A stretch of DNA of 64,000 nucleotides from Chromobacterium vaccinii (GTDB lineage Bacteria; Pseudomonadota; Gammaproteobacteria; Burkholderiales; Chromobacteriaceae): positions 1-64,000 of the forward strand of contig NZ_JZJL01000028.1 in assembly GCF_000971335.1 (NCBI RefSeq), written 5' to 3'. Position 1 is the first letter of the stretch; the number at the start of each line of letters is the position of its first letter. The translations under genes and the position numbers were made by a program. This document shows, piece after piece, positions 9,601 to 19,253 of this stretch. Below the pieces are notes generated by a model. The model made no database searches. It worked only from the letters and a program-made list of their open reading frames with translations, and was not told where the DNA came from.

Positions 9601-10905
9601 TTCGCCGTCGGCCCCGTGCAGCACGCGCATCCGCTCATCCCACGCCAATGACTGCGCCGCCGCGTCCCACGTCCACCGCCCGATATCGAACGCGGCAAGC
9701 AACGACTCAAACTGCGCCTGAATAGCCGCGGCCTCGCGCTCGTCCGGTCTCTGCTGCGCCAGAACCTCCACCCGCAACAGCCAGGCTATGCCGTCCGCCC
9801 CCTCCTCCAGCGGCGTCAGGCCGAGTTCGCAATGGAGGAAAGCATCCTCTCCGGCCCGCAGCCGCAAGCGCAACCGCTGCGGCGCGTCGCGTCGCGCCAG
9901 GGCCGCGCGCCAGCGCGGAACATCCTCCAGCGCGCAGCAAGCCGCCATGTCCTGGCCACGCGGCCCGGCGCCCAGCAGGCGACACAGCCCATCGCCCGCC
10001 TCCAGCAGCCGCCCTCCCTCGTCCAGCAGCGCGCCATGGCTTTCAATGCCATTGAGCGCCTGCGACAAACGCCTCCGCCCCAGCGACCCCTCCGCGCGCG
10101 CTCTCAGGACTTGCCCGGCCGCATGGGGCAAAAGCGCGGCGGCCAGCCAGAACAGCGCCTGGGAGAACCAGACCAGCTGCCCCGGGTGGCGCAGCGGCTC
10201 CGGCATGGCTTCCGGAAAAAGACGAATCAGGGTTTCACAAGCCAGAACGGCCATCAGCGGCAGCGCCAGCATCGCGCCCGACGCATCCAGCAGCAGTACG
10301 GCAAGCAATACGGGCAGAACCAGATCGGCGACACCCAACGGCCGCCACTTCGCCGTCAGCGCGCACCAGGCAAGCGCCAGGGCGACCAGCATCAATACGC
10401 GGTCCAGCTTCAAACCGGCGGCGCCGAACCGCCTCAGCGCCGCCCATGGCGGCAGCAGCGTCAGCCCCGCCACGATGCCGCCCGCGTACCAGCCGCCGGC
10501 ATCCAGCCATGGATGCATCCAAAGCAGCAGCGCGCCCGGCGCGCCCGGCAGCAGCGCCGCCGCCAGCCCGCCTACCGCCGCTCCGCGCTCCACTGCTCGG
10601 CTCAGCAGCATTCCCGCGCCAACCGCCTGCAGCCAACTGGCGACGGCCAGCTCGGCGGCGGGCAGCGCGCCCAGATAAGCCCAGCCGCCCAGCCAGAATG
10701 CGGCCAGCGCCAGCGCATGGCGCCCGGGCCGCGTCCAGGCCCGCCACAGCAGCAGCAAGGCCAGCGCGTTGCCGTAAAGGGGAACGATCAGGCCATGGCC
10801 GCGAGCCAACCCCAGCGCCCAGAACGTGGACAGCGCGACGGCACCGGCCAAGGCGGAGGCGGCGCGCCGGGACGGCGCAGACAAGCTGTCGGACAAGGAC
10901 ATCAT
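6625..10905 (-). CDS. Large hybrid sensor histidine kinase (PAS-HisKA-HATPase-REC-REC-Hpt)
   Basis: 1,426 residues. An Ala/Leu-rich N-terminal region with about eight membrane helices is followed by several PAS domains, a HisKA domain with [12 protein letters not shown] (phospho-acceptor His near residue 807), an ATPase domain ([25 protein letters not shown]), two receiver domains and a C-terminal Hpt domain ([13 protein letters not shown]). The second receiver is intact ([12 protein letters not shown]). In the first, the expected phospho-Asp is Asn ([12 protein letters not shown]), so it is probably a non-phosphorylated pseudo-receiver. Start: ATG-ATG at 10905 with GAGGGAG upstream; the longer frame would overlap the upstream gene. 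It is the last gene of the MCP-STAS-phosphatase operon, 32 bases after the phosphatase gene, and likely belongs to the same pathway. Confidence 0.9.
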   Translation of the reverse strand: MMSLSDSLSAPSRRAASALAGAVALSTFWALGLARGHGLIVPLYGNALALLLLWRAWTRPGRHALALAAFWLGGWAYLGALPAAELAVASWLQAVGAGMLLSRAVERGAAVGGLAAALLPGAPGALLLWMHPWLDAGGWYAGGIVAGLTLLPPWAALRRFGAAGLKLDRVLMLVALALAWCALTAKWRPLGVADLVLPVLLAVLLLDASGAMLALPLMAVLACETLIRLFPEAMPEPLRHPGQLVWFSQALFWLAAALLPHAAGQVLRARAEGSLGRRRLSQALNGIESHGALLDEGGRLLEAGDGLCRLLGAGPRGQDMAACCALEDVPRWRAALARRDAPQRLRLRLRAGEDAFLHCELGLTPLEEGADGIAWLLRVEVLAQQRPDEREAAAIQAQFESLLAAFDIGRWTWDAAAQSLAWDERMRVLHGADGEETVNWARWRSCVHPDELAAWDGLWTDELRGLAAEGWDYRIVDGEGRLRWFRLCAQVARDEAGRVLRAEGVCWDAGSLQEGRAELRRVRDELQTVLDSMPAMVSYWDGNLHNVFANRAYLDWMGLEMGDVMGRHLRHVVGDERYRANQPYIQGALGGVASLSERCIIDLSGQERHLLAHYVPHWQQEQVSGFYVFVTDITPLKQAQRERQEVQARLQGIIDSASDFAIIATDLRGEISIFSAGAERMLGYRADELTGLATPMILHLPEEVARLESELSEELGRPVVGFDVFVEKTRRGGSIIQEWTYRHKDGRHIPVSLVTTGIWQDGWLYGFVCIAKDVRAEREATRMLELAKEQAESASRAKSEFVANMSHEIRTPMNGVLGMLELLSSTRLDGAQRDYLDMLQLSCRSLMAILNDILDFSKMEAGKLEAARADYDLNEVLGALAAMMSMNAARKSLELVIAVEPDVPGDLVGDPLKLQQVLVNLAGNAIKFTDRGEVVVTVGLERGAAGDKLLFSVRDTGLGMDEALLKTVFDPFIQADSSNTRRFGGTGLGLTISRRLVELMGGEMGVESRLGEGSRFWFSLPFEVAGKARAATATLGRVLVVDDNAGSRQAVCWHVERLGGSPEGAADADEALAVLAGEEGAAFGIALVNWRLGEESGLALCGEIRRRWPDRDIALISMARADDRVRLDRATGREALNGVLVKPVIAGALADAWRNARAREAESGARPFGARPAGWRPARILLVEDNPINQQVACGLLQQAGLQVETVENGRLAVDALRERGGDYSLVLMDRQMPVMDGDTAASLIRGELGLKLPIIAMSAGMSPEERSGCLRAGMDEFIAKPIQLDRLYAVLDRYLAWRPEEEKAVEPDEVVFSAELMRLAGSSPAARERVRKLMQMLIDTSGPEMTRIQTSLEQGLLDAGARQLHALRGSVGSFGAADLVSLLKGLEKAVKEGRSQSWPSLLQAIELELERVAGAARAWLADNPA

Positions 10906-10937
10906 CAGACCGGCTCCCTCTTGTCGATGGCGAAACC

Positions 10938-12635
10938 TTACAGCCTGAATTCCGCTTCCACTTCGTTTCCGCGGCCATGGTAAGCCAGTCTCGCGCACAA
11001 GGCGTTCACCAGGGACACGCCTCGGCCATGGCGGTGGCTGCCGGCCTGCCGGTTCAGCTTTTCCATCAGGGCCGGGTAATCAAATCCCGTTCCGCTGTCG
11101 CGCAAGCGTATCAACACCGCGTCGCCGCCATTTTCCCTCCGGCGCTCCAGCACAAGCTCAACCTCGGCCCGCTCCAGCTCGGCCAGTCGTTCGCGTCGCA
11201 GCATGAAATAGCGCTCGTATCCATCCGGCTGGTCTTTCATACCGGAGTCAAGCCCCAGCACGCCATGGTCAAGCGCGTTATTGAACAGCTCCGATACGAT
11301 CAACAACACTTCCTTGAATTGCCGCCCGCGAAAGCCCAGCTGATTCAGCCAGCCTATCAACAGCGGAATGCTTTGATCGCGCTGCAACTCCTCCACGCCG
11401 AAAACCAGCCGTACCCGCCAACAGCTCAGTTGGCCGCCGTCGTCGCGCCCCAGATGATCCGCCACTCGGTCCAGCGCGGCATTAACGCCCGCCTCCAGCC
11501 GGACCACGCCCAAAGAGATGTCGTCGCGGTTATTCGCTCCGCTCAAATGCTCCAACACGGCCAGCCGGATGCCATCCAGCGGCGAGGCCGGGTTCGATAT
11601 CAGCGCCTGCAGCAATCCTCCCATTCCGAACTGTCCGCCCCCAGGATTCTCGGCTTCGGTCAATCCGTCGGAACACACCACCAGTTGCCCGCTTTGCTCC
11701 CAGAAATAAGTCTCGCTGCCCCAGCAGAACTCGTCGGCGGACAAGATCCCCAGCGGCGGATATTGCGACTTCCACTCTTTCATCGGACAACCGTCGTCAT
11801 CGACGAACAAGACGCAGGGTATGCCGCCGTTCCACACTTCGACGCAGCCCAGCTCCCAGTCTATGGTGATCAGCGCCGCGGCGACGAAGCGCCCCACCGG
11901 CAGCAAGCGGTTGAGCTTGGTGTTGATTTCGCGCGCCATCGAGGTCAGCGGGAAGCCTCGCCGCGCCATCGCATAGAAAATGTCGACCGCGGGCAGGCAA
12001 GACAGCGCCGCGGACAACCCGTGTCCGGTGCTGTCCGCCAGCATGATGCACAATTGCCCGGTCGGCGACAGCGCGCGGGCCAGCACGTCTCCGCTGAACT
12101 GTTCCGCGGACTGCTGCCAGCTATGCACGCCCGGCAGATCCTGCTCCTCGCTGCCGACGATGCTCTCCAGCACGTGCTTGGCGAACAACTGCTCGCGTTC
12201 GTTGGTGTGGTAATAGCCTAGCAACTGGCGGGAGTCGTCGGAAATCCGCCGCTGCATCTCGCTGATCCGCTGCATCACGCGGATTTTGGCCGCCAGCATG
12301 GTCAGATTGATCGGCTTGGGCAGGTAGTCGTCGGCCCCCAGGTCCAGGCTGCTGATGTGGGCCTCTTCATCGCTGCGCGCGCTGAGGAAGATGATGGGCA
12401 GCCAGCGGTCAGGACACAGCTGGCGAATCTGCCGGGTGGCCTCGTGGCCGTCCATCACCGGCATCATCATGTCCATCAGCACCATGTCCGGCAGCTCCCG
12501 CCGGCATTGCTCGACAGCCTGCAGGCCGTTCTCGGCATACCAGACCTGGTGGCCCATCTCCTGGATCACCAAGCCCATCAACAGCCGGGTGGGCTCGACA
12601 TCCTCGGCTACCAACACGGTGAAAGTGCGATCCAT
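10938..12635 (-). CDS. Response regulator with PP2C (SpoIIE) phosphatase and anti-sigma-type ATPase domains
   Basis: 565 residues with three modules. The N-terminal receiver has the phospho-Asp in LMDMMMPVMDG and the Lys in LPKPI. The central PP2C/SpoIIE serine phosphatase shows DSTGHGLSAAL and VVCSDGLTEAEN. The C-terminal HATPase (RsbW-like) has LFNNALDHG, RDSGTGFDY and GRGVSLVNALC. Family knowledge: such proteins dephosphorylate a STAS-domain antagonist when their receiver is phosphorylated, and the ATPase domain can act as the opposing kinase or anti-sigma factor. The STAS gene sits immediately upstream, with a 7-base gap. Start: the ATG at 12635 lies just after the STAS stop and suits translational coupling; the frame opens earlier but overlaps that gene. 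Confidence 0.9.
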   Translation of the reverse strand: MDRTFTVLVAEDVEPTRLLMGLVIQEMGHQVWYAENGLQAVEQCRRELPDMVLMDMMMPVMDGHEATRQIRQLCPDRWLPIIFLSARSDEEAHISSLDLGADDYLPKPINLTMLAAKIRVMQRISEMQRRISDDSRQLLGYYHTNEREQLFAKHVLESIVGSEEQDLPGVHSWQQSAEQFSGDVLARALSPTGQLCIMLADSTGHGLSAALSCLPAVDIFYAMARRGFPLTSMAREINTKLNRLLPVGRFVAAALITIDWELGCVEVWNGGIPCVLFVDDDGCPMKEWKSQYPPLGILSADEFCWGSETYFWEQSGQLVVCSDGLTEAENPGGGQFGMGGLLQALISNPASPLDGIRLAVLEHLSGANNRDDISLGVVRLEAGVNAALDRVADHLGRDDGGQLSCWRVRLVFGVEELQRDQSIPLLIGWLNQLGFRGRQFKEVLLIVSELFNNALDHGVLGLDSGMKDQPDGYERYFMLRRERLAELERAEVELVLERRRENGGDAVLIRLRDSGTGFDYPALMEKLNRQAGSHRHGRGVSLVNALCARLAYHGRGNEVEAEFRL

Positions 12636-12642
12636 GGGGTGC

Positions 12643-12951
12643 TCAGCGGATGGCGAAGAATTTGTCGAAGCTGGCCACCTCCAGAATCTGCCGCACAAAG
12701 CCCCGGCAGCCCAGCAGCGCGATGCTGTCTATGCCCAGCGCCTTGGCCCGGTCCCGCATCACCAGCAGCATGCCCAGCGCCGAGCTTTCCAGGTAATCGA
12801 CCCGCGACAGGTCAACTGCCAGCCCCAGGCCCGTCCCGCGCGCCAACGCCTCGTCCAGACATGCCCGGAACGCCTCGTGCTGCTCGAAATCAAAACGGCC
12901 CTCCACTGCGATCACCGACTTGTCCGCAGCCTTGCTCAGCCTGACGCCCAT
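12643..12951 (-). CDS. STAS-domain anti-sigma factor antagonist
   Basis: 102 residues, a complete STAS domain (SpoIIAA/RsbV-like). The phosphorylatable Ser lies in DYLESSALGMLL, the usual loop between strand and helix. It is the probable substrate of the phosphatase/kinase domains of the next gene, 7 bases downstream. Start: the ATG at 12951 has GGAGG 8 bases upstream; an alternative ATG at 12966 lies within that ribosome-site context and is less likely. Sigma factor or other final target is unknown, because no sigma gene is in the operon. Confidence 0.9.
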   Translation of the reverse strand: MGVRLSKAADKSVIAVEGRFDFEQHEAFRACLDEALARGTGLGLAVDLSRVDYLESSALGMLLVMRDRAKALGIDSIALLGCRGFVRQILEVASFDKFFAIR

Positions 12952-13065
12952 CTCGCCGCCCTCCATTGTCCGCCCTGATCAGAAGCGGTTGATTCCGATG
13001 CCGCGCCTCAGGGGCCCGCCGATCGCGCGGCTGACTGCAAACCCTTGCGGGACATGCCCTCCCGC

Positions 13066-14232
13066 TCAGAACAGATCGATGTCGCCAGCCGACATTCCCT
13101 GCGGCGCGGCGCTGTTGGCCTGGTGCCTGTCGACCAGCTGCTGTAGCTGGCGGCGCATGTCCTCCAGCCCCTCGATCTCATCCTTGCCGTTCATCTGGCG
13201 CATGCTGTCGCCCACTTGGTAAAAACCCTGCATCCGGCTGCTGACGTTGCGCACCAGCGGAGACACCAAGTCCTGAAACTGCAGCGCGGTCACCGTGGAG
13301 CGCACGCTGTCCCCGACGCGCCCGGCGATCTGCGACAGCTGGTCCACCGCCTGCCCCGTGTCCGAGTTCATCCGCGACAGCTGGCTCAGCATGTCCTCGA
13401 TCTGGGTCTTCGCGTCCAGCGCGAAATTCATGTCGCGGGACGCCATCTCGAAGATTTCCGACTTGGCGTGCTCGATGGCCTGCACCATCAGGTCTATCGA
13501 CTGGCGTATCTGTCCGGAAAAATCGGAAGAGCGCTGCGACAACTTGCGCACCTCGTCCGCCACCACCGCGAATCCGCGCCCGGCCTCGCCCGCGCGGGCC
13601 GCCTCGATCGCGGCGTTCAGCGCCAGCATATTGGTCTGGGCGGTGATCTCCGCCATGTCGCTGAGCGCGCTCTCAACCGCGTCGACCCGCTTCTTGATCT
13701 CATGCATGCGATCAACCAGCACCATGGCCGTCTTGCTGGTGCTGACGGTGTTGTCGACGAATTCCGTCATGCTCTGCGAGGTGCGCTTGAGAAATGCGTC
13801 GAACCCGACGCCATCGCCATGATCGCCATGCTGGACGATTTTCAGCGCCAGCGCCTGCTGTTCGCGCAACATCGCCTCGATGTCGGAAAACCCCTGCACC
13901 AGCTTGACGATGGCGTCGCTCAAAATGGTCTGCATTTGCGTCACGTCCCGCTCCACCGCGCCGGACACGTCGGAGATGCCGTTGCCCAGCAGGCCCAGAC
14001 CGCTCAGCATCCGCTCTCGCGACTCGGACAAGCCATCGTCGGCAAGCGGCGGCGGCGGGGCGGCCAGCAGCCAGACAACCAGCAAGCTCCCGGCAGCCAG
14101 CAGGGACAAGGCCAGGTAACCGGGCAAACCTCCCCCCAGCAAAGCCAGCAAGCCGCAAGCGCACAGCCACAGCGCGGCGCAGCACAACAGGATCCTGGGT
14201 CTAGGATCCGCCTTGATGTCAGAAGGATTCAT
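13066..14232 (-). CDS. Methyl-accepting chemotaxis-type protein with short membrane anchor
   Basis: 388 residues. Two closely spaced N-terminal membrane helices with almost no periplasmic loop are followed by a cytoplasmic coiled coil and the conserved signalling hairpin ([20 protein letters not shown], then [13 protein letters not shown]). With no periplasmic sensor it probably responds to a cytoplasmic or membrane signal. No CheW-binding pentapeptide tail is seen at the C-terminus (ends SAGDIDLF). It is the first gene of a minus-strand operon with the STAS, phosphatase and hybrid kinase genes. No cheA or cheW gene lies nearby, so it may signal into the partner-switch pathway or to a distant chemosensory array. 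Confidence 0.88.
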   Translation of the reverse strand: MNPSDIKADPRPRILLCCAALWLCACGLLALLGGGLPGYLALSLLAAGSLLVVWLLAAPPPPLADDGLSESRERMLSGLGLLGNGISDVSGAVERDVTQMQTILSDAIVKLVQGFSDIEAMLREQQALALKIVQHGDHGDGVGFDAFLKRTSQSMTEFVDNTVSTSKTAMVLVDRMHEIKKRVDAVESALSDMAEITAQTNMLALNAAIEAARAGEAGRGFAVVADEVRKLSQRSSDFSGQIRQSIDLMVQAIEHAKSEIFEMASRDMNFALDAKTQIEDMLSQLSRMNSDTGQAVDQLSQIAGRVGDSVRSTVTALQFQDLVSPLVRNVSSRMQGFYQVGDSMRQMNGKDEIEGLEDMRRQLQQLVDRHQANSAAPQGMSAGDIDLF

Positions 14233-14529
14233 CTTTCAGCCGGAGTATGGAAGAGAAAATTGAAAGCCGCCGATGCTTGCGGCATGCCAATCGAATTTGC
14301 CGCCACCGATTATTGCGATATGGCGCATAAGGCGATGCCTGTCAAACAGCCAGTTGCAAAAACCATGCGCGACATTGACGCCGCGCAACATGAAACAGAC
14401 TCACAGAATGTCGCCGCGCTTGAACAGGGATCAGCGATCGCCTGAAAATTCGTCTTTTGCCAGCCGCCTCGGGCTGTCGTTTAATGGCGACTTCCGCCGG
14501 ATTTTCGCGGCCAAGACAGGACATCCAAG

Positions 14530-15876
14530 ATGATTCACGGCAAAACGCTGGACGAATGGCGGCAGATCCACCCCGAAATCCGGGACCTGACCGATCTGCG
14601 CGAGTGCGCCTGGTTCAATCCCGCGGTCGCGCCCGCCGCCCAGGCGCTGGGCGACGCCGGCCTGGATATCGGCGACGTCGCCGACGCCTCCGCCCGCCTG
14701 CAGCGCTTCTCGCCCTATATCCGCCGCGCCTTCCCCGAGACCGCAGACAGCGGCGGCATCATCGAATCGCCGCTGCTCCCCGCAGCCGCCTTCCAGCAAG
14801 CGCTGGAGCGCCGCTACGGCATGGAGCTGCCCGGACGCCTGTGGCTGAAGGCCGACAGCCATCTGCCGATCTCCGGCTCGATCAAGGCGCGCGGCGGCAT
14901 CTACGAGGTGTTGAAGCACGCTGAAGAACTGGCGCTGGCGCACGGTTTGCTCCATCCCGGCGATGACTACGCGAAACTGGACGGCCCGGAAGCGCGCGCG
15001 CTGTTCGGCCGCCACCGCGTCGCCGTCGGCTCCACCGGCAACCTCGGCCTGTCCATCGGCATCATGGCCGCGAAACTGGGTTTCCAGGCCACCGTGCACA
15101 TGTCCTCCGACGCGAGGCAATGGAAGAAAGACAAGCTGCGCGCGCACGGCGTAACCGTGGCGGAGTACGATTCCGACTACAGCGCCGCAGTGGCGCAAGG
15201 CCGTGCGCAAGCTGCCGGCGATCCCTCCTGCCACTTCGTCGACGATGAAAACTCCGTCCACCTGTTCCTTGGCTACGCGGTGGCGGCTCAACGGCTGAAG
15301 ATCCAATTGGCGGAGGCCGGCGTGCGCGTGGACGCCGACCATCCGCTGTTCGCCTACCTGCCCTGCGGCGTCGGCGGCGGGCCCGGCGGCGTAGCCTTCG
15401 GTCTCAAGCTGGCCTTCGGCGACGCCGTCCACTGCCTGTTCGCCGAGCCAACCCACTCGCCCTGCATGATGCTGGGCGTGCTCACCGGCCTGCACGACCG
15501 GATCTCGGTTCAGGACTTCGGCATCGACAACCGCACCGCCGCCGACGGACTAGCCGTCGGCCGCCCCTCCGGCTTCGTCGGCCGCGCGATGCAAAGGCTG
15601 ATCGACGGCTATTACACGGTGGACGACGATGAGCTGTTCCGCTTGCTGGCCATGCTGGAGCGGACGGAAGGCCTGCGCCTGGAACCCTCGGCGCTGGCCG
15701 GCGCGCCCGGCATCGTCCGCGTGCTGGACGAAAACCAGGGCTATCGCCAACGCATGGGACTGGACGCGGAACGGCTCGCCCGTGCCACCCACCTAATCTG
15801 GGCGACAGGCGGCAGCATGGTTCCGGAGGCGGAAATGGACGATTACCTGCGGCGCGGCCGCGGCTTGGCGGGCTGA
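14530..15876 (+). CDS. dsdA: D-serine ammonia-lyase (D-serine dehydratase)
   Basis: 448 residues, the length of E. coli DsdA. A PLP enzyme that converts D-serine to pyruvate and ammonia, allowing D-serine detoxification and use. The PLP lysine is K119 in SGSIKARGG (K118 in E. coli). The Gly-rich phosphate-binding loop (CGVGGGPGG) and the N-terminal [10 protein letters not shown] also fit the family. Start: the ATG at 14530, with AGGA 10 bases upstream. Its DsdC-type regulator follows after 6 bases on the same strand, so the two are probably cotranscribed. Confidence 0.95.
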   Translation: MIHGKTLDEWRQIHPEIRDLTDLRECAWFNPAVAPAAQALGDAGLDIGDVADASARLQRFSPYIRRAFPETADSGGIIESPLLPAAAFQQALERRYGMELPGRLWLKADSHLPISGSIKARGGIYEVLKHAEELALAHGLLHPGDDYAKLDGPEARALFGRHRVAVGSTGNLGLSIGIMAAKLGFQATVHMSSDARQWKKDKLRAHGVTVAEYDSDYSAAVAQGRAQAAGDPSCHFVDDENSVHLFLGYAVAAQRLKIQLAEAGVRVDADHPLFAYLPCGVGGGPGGVAFGLKLAFGDAVHCLFAEPTHSPCMMLGVLTGLHDRISVQDFGIDNRTAADGLAVGRPSGFVGRAMQRLIDGYYTVDDDELFRLLAMLERTEGLRLEPSALAGAPGIVRVLDENQGYRQRMGLDAERLARATHLIWATGGSMVPEAEMDDYLRRGRGLAG

Positions 15877-15882
15877 GCGCCG

Positions 15883-16800
15883 ATGCATCCGACACGGCTG
15901 GACGGCGGCCAGCTCGCCAATCTGCACACCTTCCTGGCCGTCGCGCGCCGGCTGAGCTTCGCCGCGGCCGCCGACGAGCTGTGCCTGACGCCGAGCGCGG
16001 TCAGCCACCGCATCGCCCGGCTGGAGCGCTCGCTGAGGTTGCGGCTGTTTCAGCGCCTGACCCGCGGCATCCGTCTCACCGCGGACGGCGAGCGCATCTT
16101 CGCCGCGCTGGAAAAAAGCATGGCCGAGCTCGACGCCGCGCTCTACCCCGAAGCCGACGCCGAGCCTTCCGGCCGCGTCGCCCTCCATGCCCATCCCTCC
16201 ATCGCCCAATGCTGGCTGGCGCCCCGCCTGGCCGCCCTCGCCGACCGCCATCCGCGGATCGATCTCGATATCCGCACCGGCAACGGCGACGCAGACTTCC
16301 GCGGCGGCCGCGCCGATCTGGCGCTGTACTACGCCGACGGCCATTTTCCGGGCCTGGTCTCCCACAAGCTGATGGACGAAGAGATGGCGCCGGTCTGCAG
16401 CCCCGCCTACGCGGAACGCCATGGCCTGGCGACCGATCCGGCGCGGCTGCGCGACTGCAGGCTGCTGCACGACGCGCAAGCCTGGCGCCAGGCCGCCCAC
16501 GACGCGGAGTGGACGCTGTGGGCCCGCCGGCATGGCGGCGAATCCCTGCTGCCGCCGCGCGGGCTGACGCTGGATCGCTCCGATCTGTGCCTGGCCGCCG
16601 CAGTCGGCCACGCCGGCGTCGCCATCGCCCGCCGCAAGCTCGCCCAGCCGCTGCTGGACAGCGGCCAGCTGACGCTGCCCCTGGGCGCTTTCGAGCCCGT
16701 GGAGCGCTATGCCTACTATCTGGTCCACCCCAAACTCGGCCCCATGCCGTCCCGGCTGCGAGCGGTAATCGACTGGCTGCAACAGTCCGCCGCCGGCTAG
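15883..16800 (+). CDS. dsdC: LysR-type regulator DsdC (D-serine-responsive activator)
   Basis: 305 residues. The N-terminal winged HTH has LTPSAVSHRIARLERSL. The effector domain keeps DsdC-specific stretches: PSIAQCWLAPRL, LMDEEMAPVCSPAYAERH, LLHDAQAW and LDRSDLCLAAA, closely matching E. coli DsdC as I recall it. It probably activates dsdA in response to D-serine. In E. coli dsdC is divergent from the dsd genes; here it is downstream of dsdA and co-directional, so autoregulation would run through the dsdA promoter. No DsdX-type transporter gene is adjacent. Confidence 0.9.
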   Translation: MHPTRLDGGQLANLHTFLAVARRLSFAAAADELCLTPSAVSHRIARLERSLRLRLFQRLTRGIRLTADGERIFAALEKSMAELDAALYPEADAEPSGRVALHAHPSIAQCWLAPRLAALADRHPRIDLDIRTGNGDADFRGGRADLALYYADGHFPGLVSHKLMDEEMAPVCSPAYAERHGLATDPARLRDCRLLHDAQAWRQAAHDAEWTLWARRHGGESLLPPRGLTLDRSDLCLAAAVGHAGVAIARRKLAQPLLDSGQLTLPLGAFEPVERYAYYLVHPKLGPMPSRLRAVIDWLQQSAAG

Positions 16801-16817
16801 CCCCCTCCCCGCGCATC

Positions 16818-16854
16818 CGGATCATGCGTTGTGCGCCGCACAACACGTGATCCG
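16818..16854. terminator. Hairpin between dsdC and the depolymerase-like gene
   Basis: CGGATCA-TGC-GTTGTGC and GCACAAC-ACG-TGATCCG form two 7-bp stems separated by a 3x3 internal loop, with a 3-base terminal loop (GCC). It begins 18 bases after the dsdC stop. There is no T-run on either strand, so it could be a factor-dependent terminator or an operator rather than a classical intrinsic terminator. Confidence 0.45.
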
Positions 16855-16973
16855 CCTCTCTGTCAACGCGCCGTCATACCAGATGACCGCGGTCACGCAA
16901 ATGTCAATAAATGCGCTGACAATGCCTCGCGCAGGTTCCGTTTCCCAACGCTTGAACAGACAGGAGGTTTGCG

Positions 16974-18041
16974 ATGCCCAACATATTCCCGGAAGTGGTG
17001 CGGCTGGGAAAATACGAAGTGGAGAAAGGCAAGAGTTCAGTCTCCGGCCTGTCCTCGGGCGCGTTCATGACGGTGCAGCTGCATCTGGCCCACTCCGCCA
17101 GCTTCGCCGGCGCCGGCGTGGTGGCCGGCGGCCCGTACCGCGGCGTGGAAACCTTTCGCGGCGCGGCCCCGCTGGCGGAGGACGCCTACGAGCTGAACGC
17201 GCTGCAGCTGTGCATGGCGCCGCTGCTGCCTGAACTGGCGCCGAACGCCCGCCGCTCGCTGCAACTGGCCCAGGAGGCCGAACAGGCCGGAAAAATAGAC
17301 GCGCTGTCCAATCTGCGCAACAACCGCGTCTACATCTTCACCGGCACCCAGGACAATGTGGTGCATTCCCCGGTGGTCGCCCAGACCCGCGAACTGTACC
17401 GGCTGCTGGGCCTGTCCGACGCCAACCTGGCCTACCACGACGACCTGCCGGCCGGCCACTCGCTGATCACCGACAACCCCGAGGACTCGCCGCTGGAGCT
17501 CAACCAGCCGCCGTATCTCAACAATGGCGGCTTCATGCAGTCCCACCGCATCCTCAACCACATCTATCCGGACCTGAAGCCGCCCGCGGAGAGGCTCAGC
17601 GGCCGCCTGCTGCGCTTCGACCAGTCAGAATTCCTCGACGGCCAGCAGGCCTACGCCAGCATGGGCAAGTTCGGCTACGCCTACGTGCCGCAAGCAGTCG
17701 CAGATGGCGCGCCCGCCCGCGTGCACATCGCGCTGCACGGCTGCAAGCAGGGCTACAGCTACGTCGACTTCAGCTATGGCCGCGCCGACATTTCCAGCCA
17801 GCCGCCCTACGGCAACCGCTACGTCACCACCACCGGCTACAACTATCTGGCCGACAGCAACAACATCATCGTCCTCTATCCCCAGGCCAGCGGCAGCGAC
17901 GACAACCAGGCGCAGAATCCGGACGGCTGCTGGGACTGGTGGGGCTATTCCAGCGACGATCCGGCCAATCCGGACTACTACTCGCGCAACGCGGTGCAAA
18001 TCCGCGCCATCCACGCCATGCTCGACCGCCTGGGCGGCTGA
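16974..18041 (+). CDS. Polyhydroxyalkanoate-depolymerase-like alpha/beta hydrolase
   Basis: 355 residues. The nucleophile motif SGLSSGAFM (GxSxG) lies close to the N-terminus, followed by VVAGGPY. A second conserved block (ALHGCKQGY) and a Trp/Tyr-rich C-terminus (GCWDWWGY, DYYSRNAVQIRAI) match the short-chain-length PHA depolymerase type with an N-terminal lipase box. No signal peptide is visible, unlike extracellular depolymerases, so the substrate may be intracellular polymer or oligomers. Start: the ATG at 16974 has a strong AGGAGG. The following gene, 20 bases away, is phasin-like, which supports a PHA-granule context. The exact substrate is unproven. Confidence 0.75.
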   Translation: MPNIFPEVVRLGKYEVEKGKSSVSGLSSGAFMTVQLHLAHSASFAGAGVVAGGPYRGVETFRGAAPLAEDAYELNALQLCMAPLLPELAPNARRSLQLAQEAEQAGKIDALSNLRNNRVYIFTGTQDNVVHSPVVAQTRELYRLLGLSDANLAYHDDLPAGHSLITDNPEDSPLELNQPPYLNNGGFMQSHRILNHIYPDLKPPAERLSGRLLRFDQSEFLDGQQAYASMGKFGYAYVPQAVADGAPARVHIALHGCKQGYSYVDFSYGRADISSQPPYGNRYVTTTGYNYLADSNNIIVLYPQASGSDDNQAQNPDGCWDWWGYSSDDPANPDYYSRNAVQIRAIHAMLDRLGG

Positions 18042-18061
18042 GCGCGCAGAAAGGAACCGCC

Positions 18062-18520
18062 ATGTCCAATACCGACGACAACGTCCGTCAATTGTCCGCC
18101 GCGCTGGACGCCACCGCCCGGAACGCGGCGGCGCCGGCCAAAGTCGACACCCTGTTCAGCAACTGGCTGGCCCGCGGCCTCAACAACGCCGGCTCCACGC
18201 TCGCCCTGCTGCCCAACGCCGCGCAGCCGCAAACCTGGTTCAGCCTGTTCCAGCTGCAGCAGTCCGCGCTGCAAAAACTGCAGCAGCAGCAAAACGCCTG
18301 GGCAGAACACTGGCTAGGCTGGCTGGGAGAGGCCGAGAAGCTGCGCAACGCCAACACCCTGTCCAAGCTGCTGGAACAGGAATGCAATCTGGCGATGCAG
18401 GCGGTGCAAATCGTCGGCAACTACGCCGTCAATCTGTCGGACCTGCAGGAGAATCTGGAAGTGAACTACGGCTACTGGGCGCAACTGCAGCGCGGCGATC
18501 CCGAGCGGGAAAACAGCTGA
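18062..18520 (+). CDS. Phasin-like helical protein, putative PHA-granule protein
   Basis: 152 residues, almost wholly alpha-helical by composition, Gln/Leu/Ala-rich, with amphipathic stretches (LFQLQQSALQKLQQQQNAW, LSKLLEQECNLAMQ) and no signal peptide. Size and composition resemble phasins, which coat PHA granules. Family membership is inferred mainly from the adjacent depolymerase-like gene. Start: ATG at 18062 with GAAAGGA upstream; the longer frame would overlap the previous gene by about 100 bases. It converges with the phosphopantetheinyl transferase gene. Confidence 0.5.
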   Translation: MSNTDDNVRQLSAALDATARNAAAPAKVDTLFSNWLARGLNNAGSTLALLPNAAQPQTWFSLFQLQQSALQKLQQQQNAWAEHWLGWLGEAEKLRNANTLSKLLEQECNLAMQAVQIVGNYAVNLSDLQENLEVNYGYWAQLQRGDPERENS

Positions 18521-18536
18521 GCGGCCAGGCCGCGGC

Positions 18537-19253
18537 TCAGGACGACGCCCGGATCAGCGTCAGCACCTGCCCGTCTTGCAGATAAAAGCCGCCATCGAAC
18601 GCCCGCCCGGCCTCCAGGCCGGGCGCCAGCGTCTTGCGCAGGCGAATGGAGAAACGCCCCCGATCCCAATCCACCCGGACCATTTCCGCCGCGTCGAAAT
18701 CGAAATACTCGCCCACTGTTGGGTACAGCGCCTTGAACAGGCTTTCCTTGGCGGAAAAAGCCAGCGTCAGCGCACGCGGAAACGGCCACGATCCCGCCAG
18801 AACTTCGTCCTCGCCCTCCACCAGAATGCCGGTCCGCACATTGCCGGCGGTCTTGTCCGACATCCAGCGCTCCAGATCCATGCCCAGCATCAGCCCGTCA
18901 TCGGCCGGCGCCAGCGCCACCATCGCGGTTTCGTCGCTGTGGGTGATGGCGCCTGTCCAGCCCGCCGGCCACAACGGCTGCCGATGCCGGCCGCTGCCGA
19001 CGCCGGGCGGCAGGCCCCGCGCCTCCAGCAACAGCTTGCAGAGATAACGCGCCGCCAGATACTCCGCCTTTCTTTTGGGCACCGCCCGCTCCAGCGTATC
19101 CGGACGCGCCACGCCCAGCGCGGCGAACCAGGCGTCATCGTAGGCTGAAATACGAAAACGGCAACGCATCACGGCCACGCCGTCGCACTCCTCCAATGGA
19201 TAGGAAGCGACATCCGGCAAAAATTCGGCTAATTCAGCTATGGCGATCGACAT
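18537..19253 (-). CDS. 4'-phosphopantetheinyl transferase (EntD/Sfp-like)
   Basis: 238 residues. Transfers phosphopantetheine from CoA to carrier proteins of nonribosomal peptide, polyketide or siderophore synthesis. The diagnostic motifs are present: GMDLERW (Mg-binding GxDxE) and FSAKESLFKAL (FSxKExxxK), preceded by GAITHSDE. Length and the KRKAEYLAARYL stretch fit the EntD branch. Start: the frame opens to 19400, but that extension is Pro/Gly-rich and unlike the family; the ATG at 19253 gives the expected N-terminus although its ribosome site is weak. No synthetase gene is in the window, so its carrier-protein targets are elsewhere. Confidence 0.88.
   Translation of the reverse strand: MSIAIAELAEFLPDVASYPLEECDGVAVMRCRFRISAYDDAWFAALGVARPDTLERAVPKRKAEYLAARYLCKLLLEARGLPPGVGSGRHRQPLWPAGWTGAITHSDETAMVALAPADDGLMLGMDLERWMSDKTAGNVRTGILVEGEDEVLAGSWPFPRALTLAFSAKESLFKALYPTVGEYFDFDAAEMVRVDWDRGRFSIRLRKTLAPGLEAGRAFDGGFYLQDGQVLTLIRASS

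Noticed and set aside
8485-9651. 388-residue plus-strand frame inside the hybrid kinase gene
   Set aside because: Shadow of the kinase PAS/HisKA region; no ribosome site or domain.
18516-18539. CTGAGC...GCTCAG stem across two convergent stop codons
   Set aside because: Only a 6-bp outer stem and no T-run; too weak to call a terminator.
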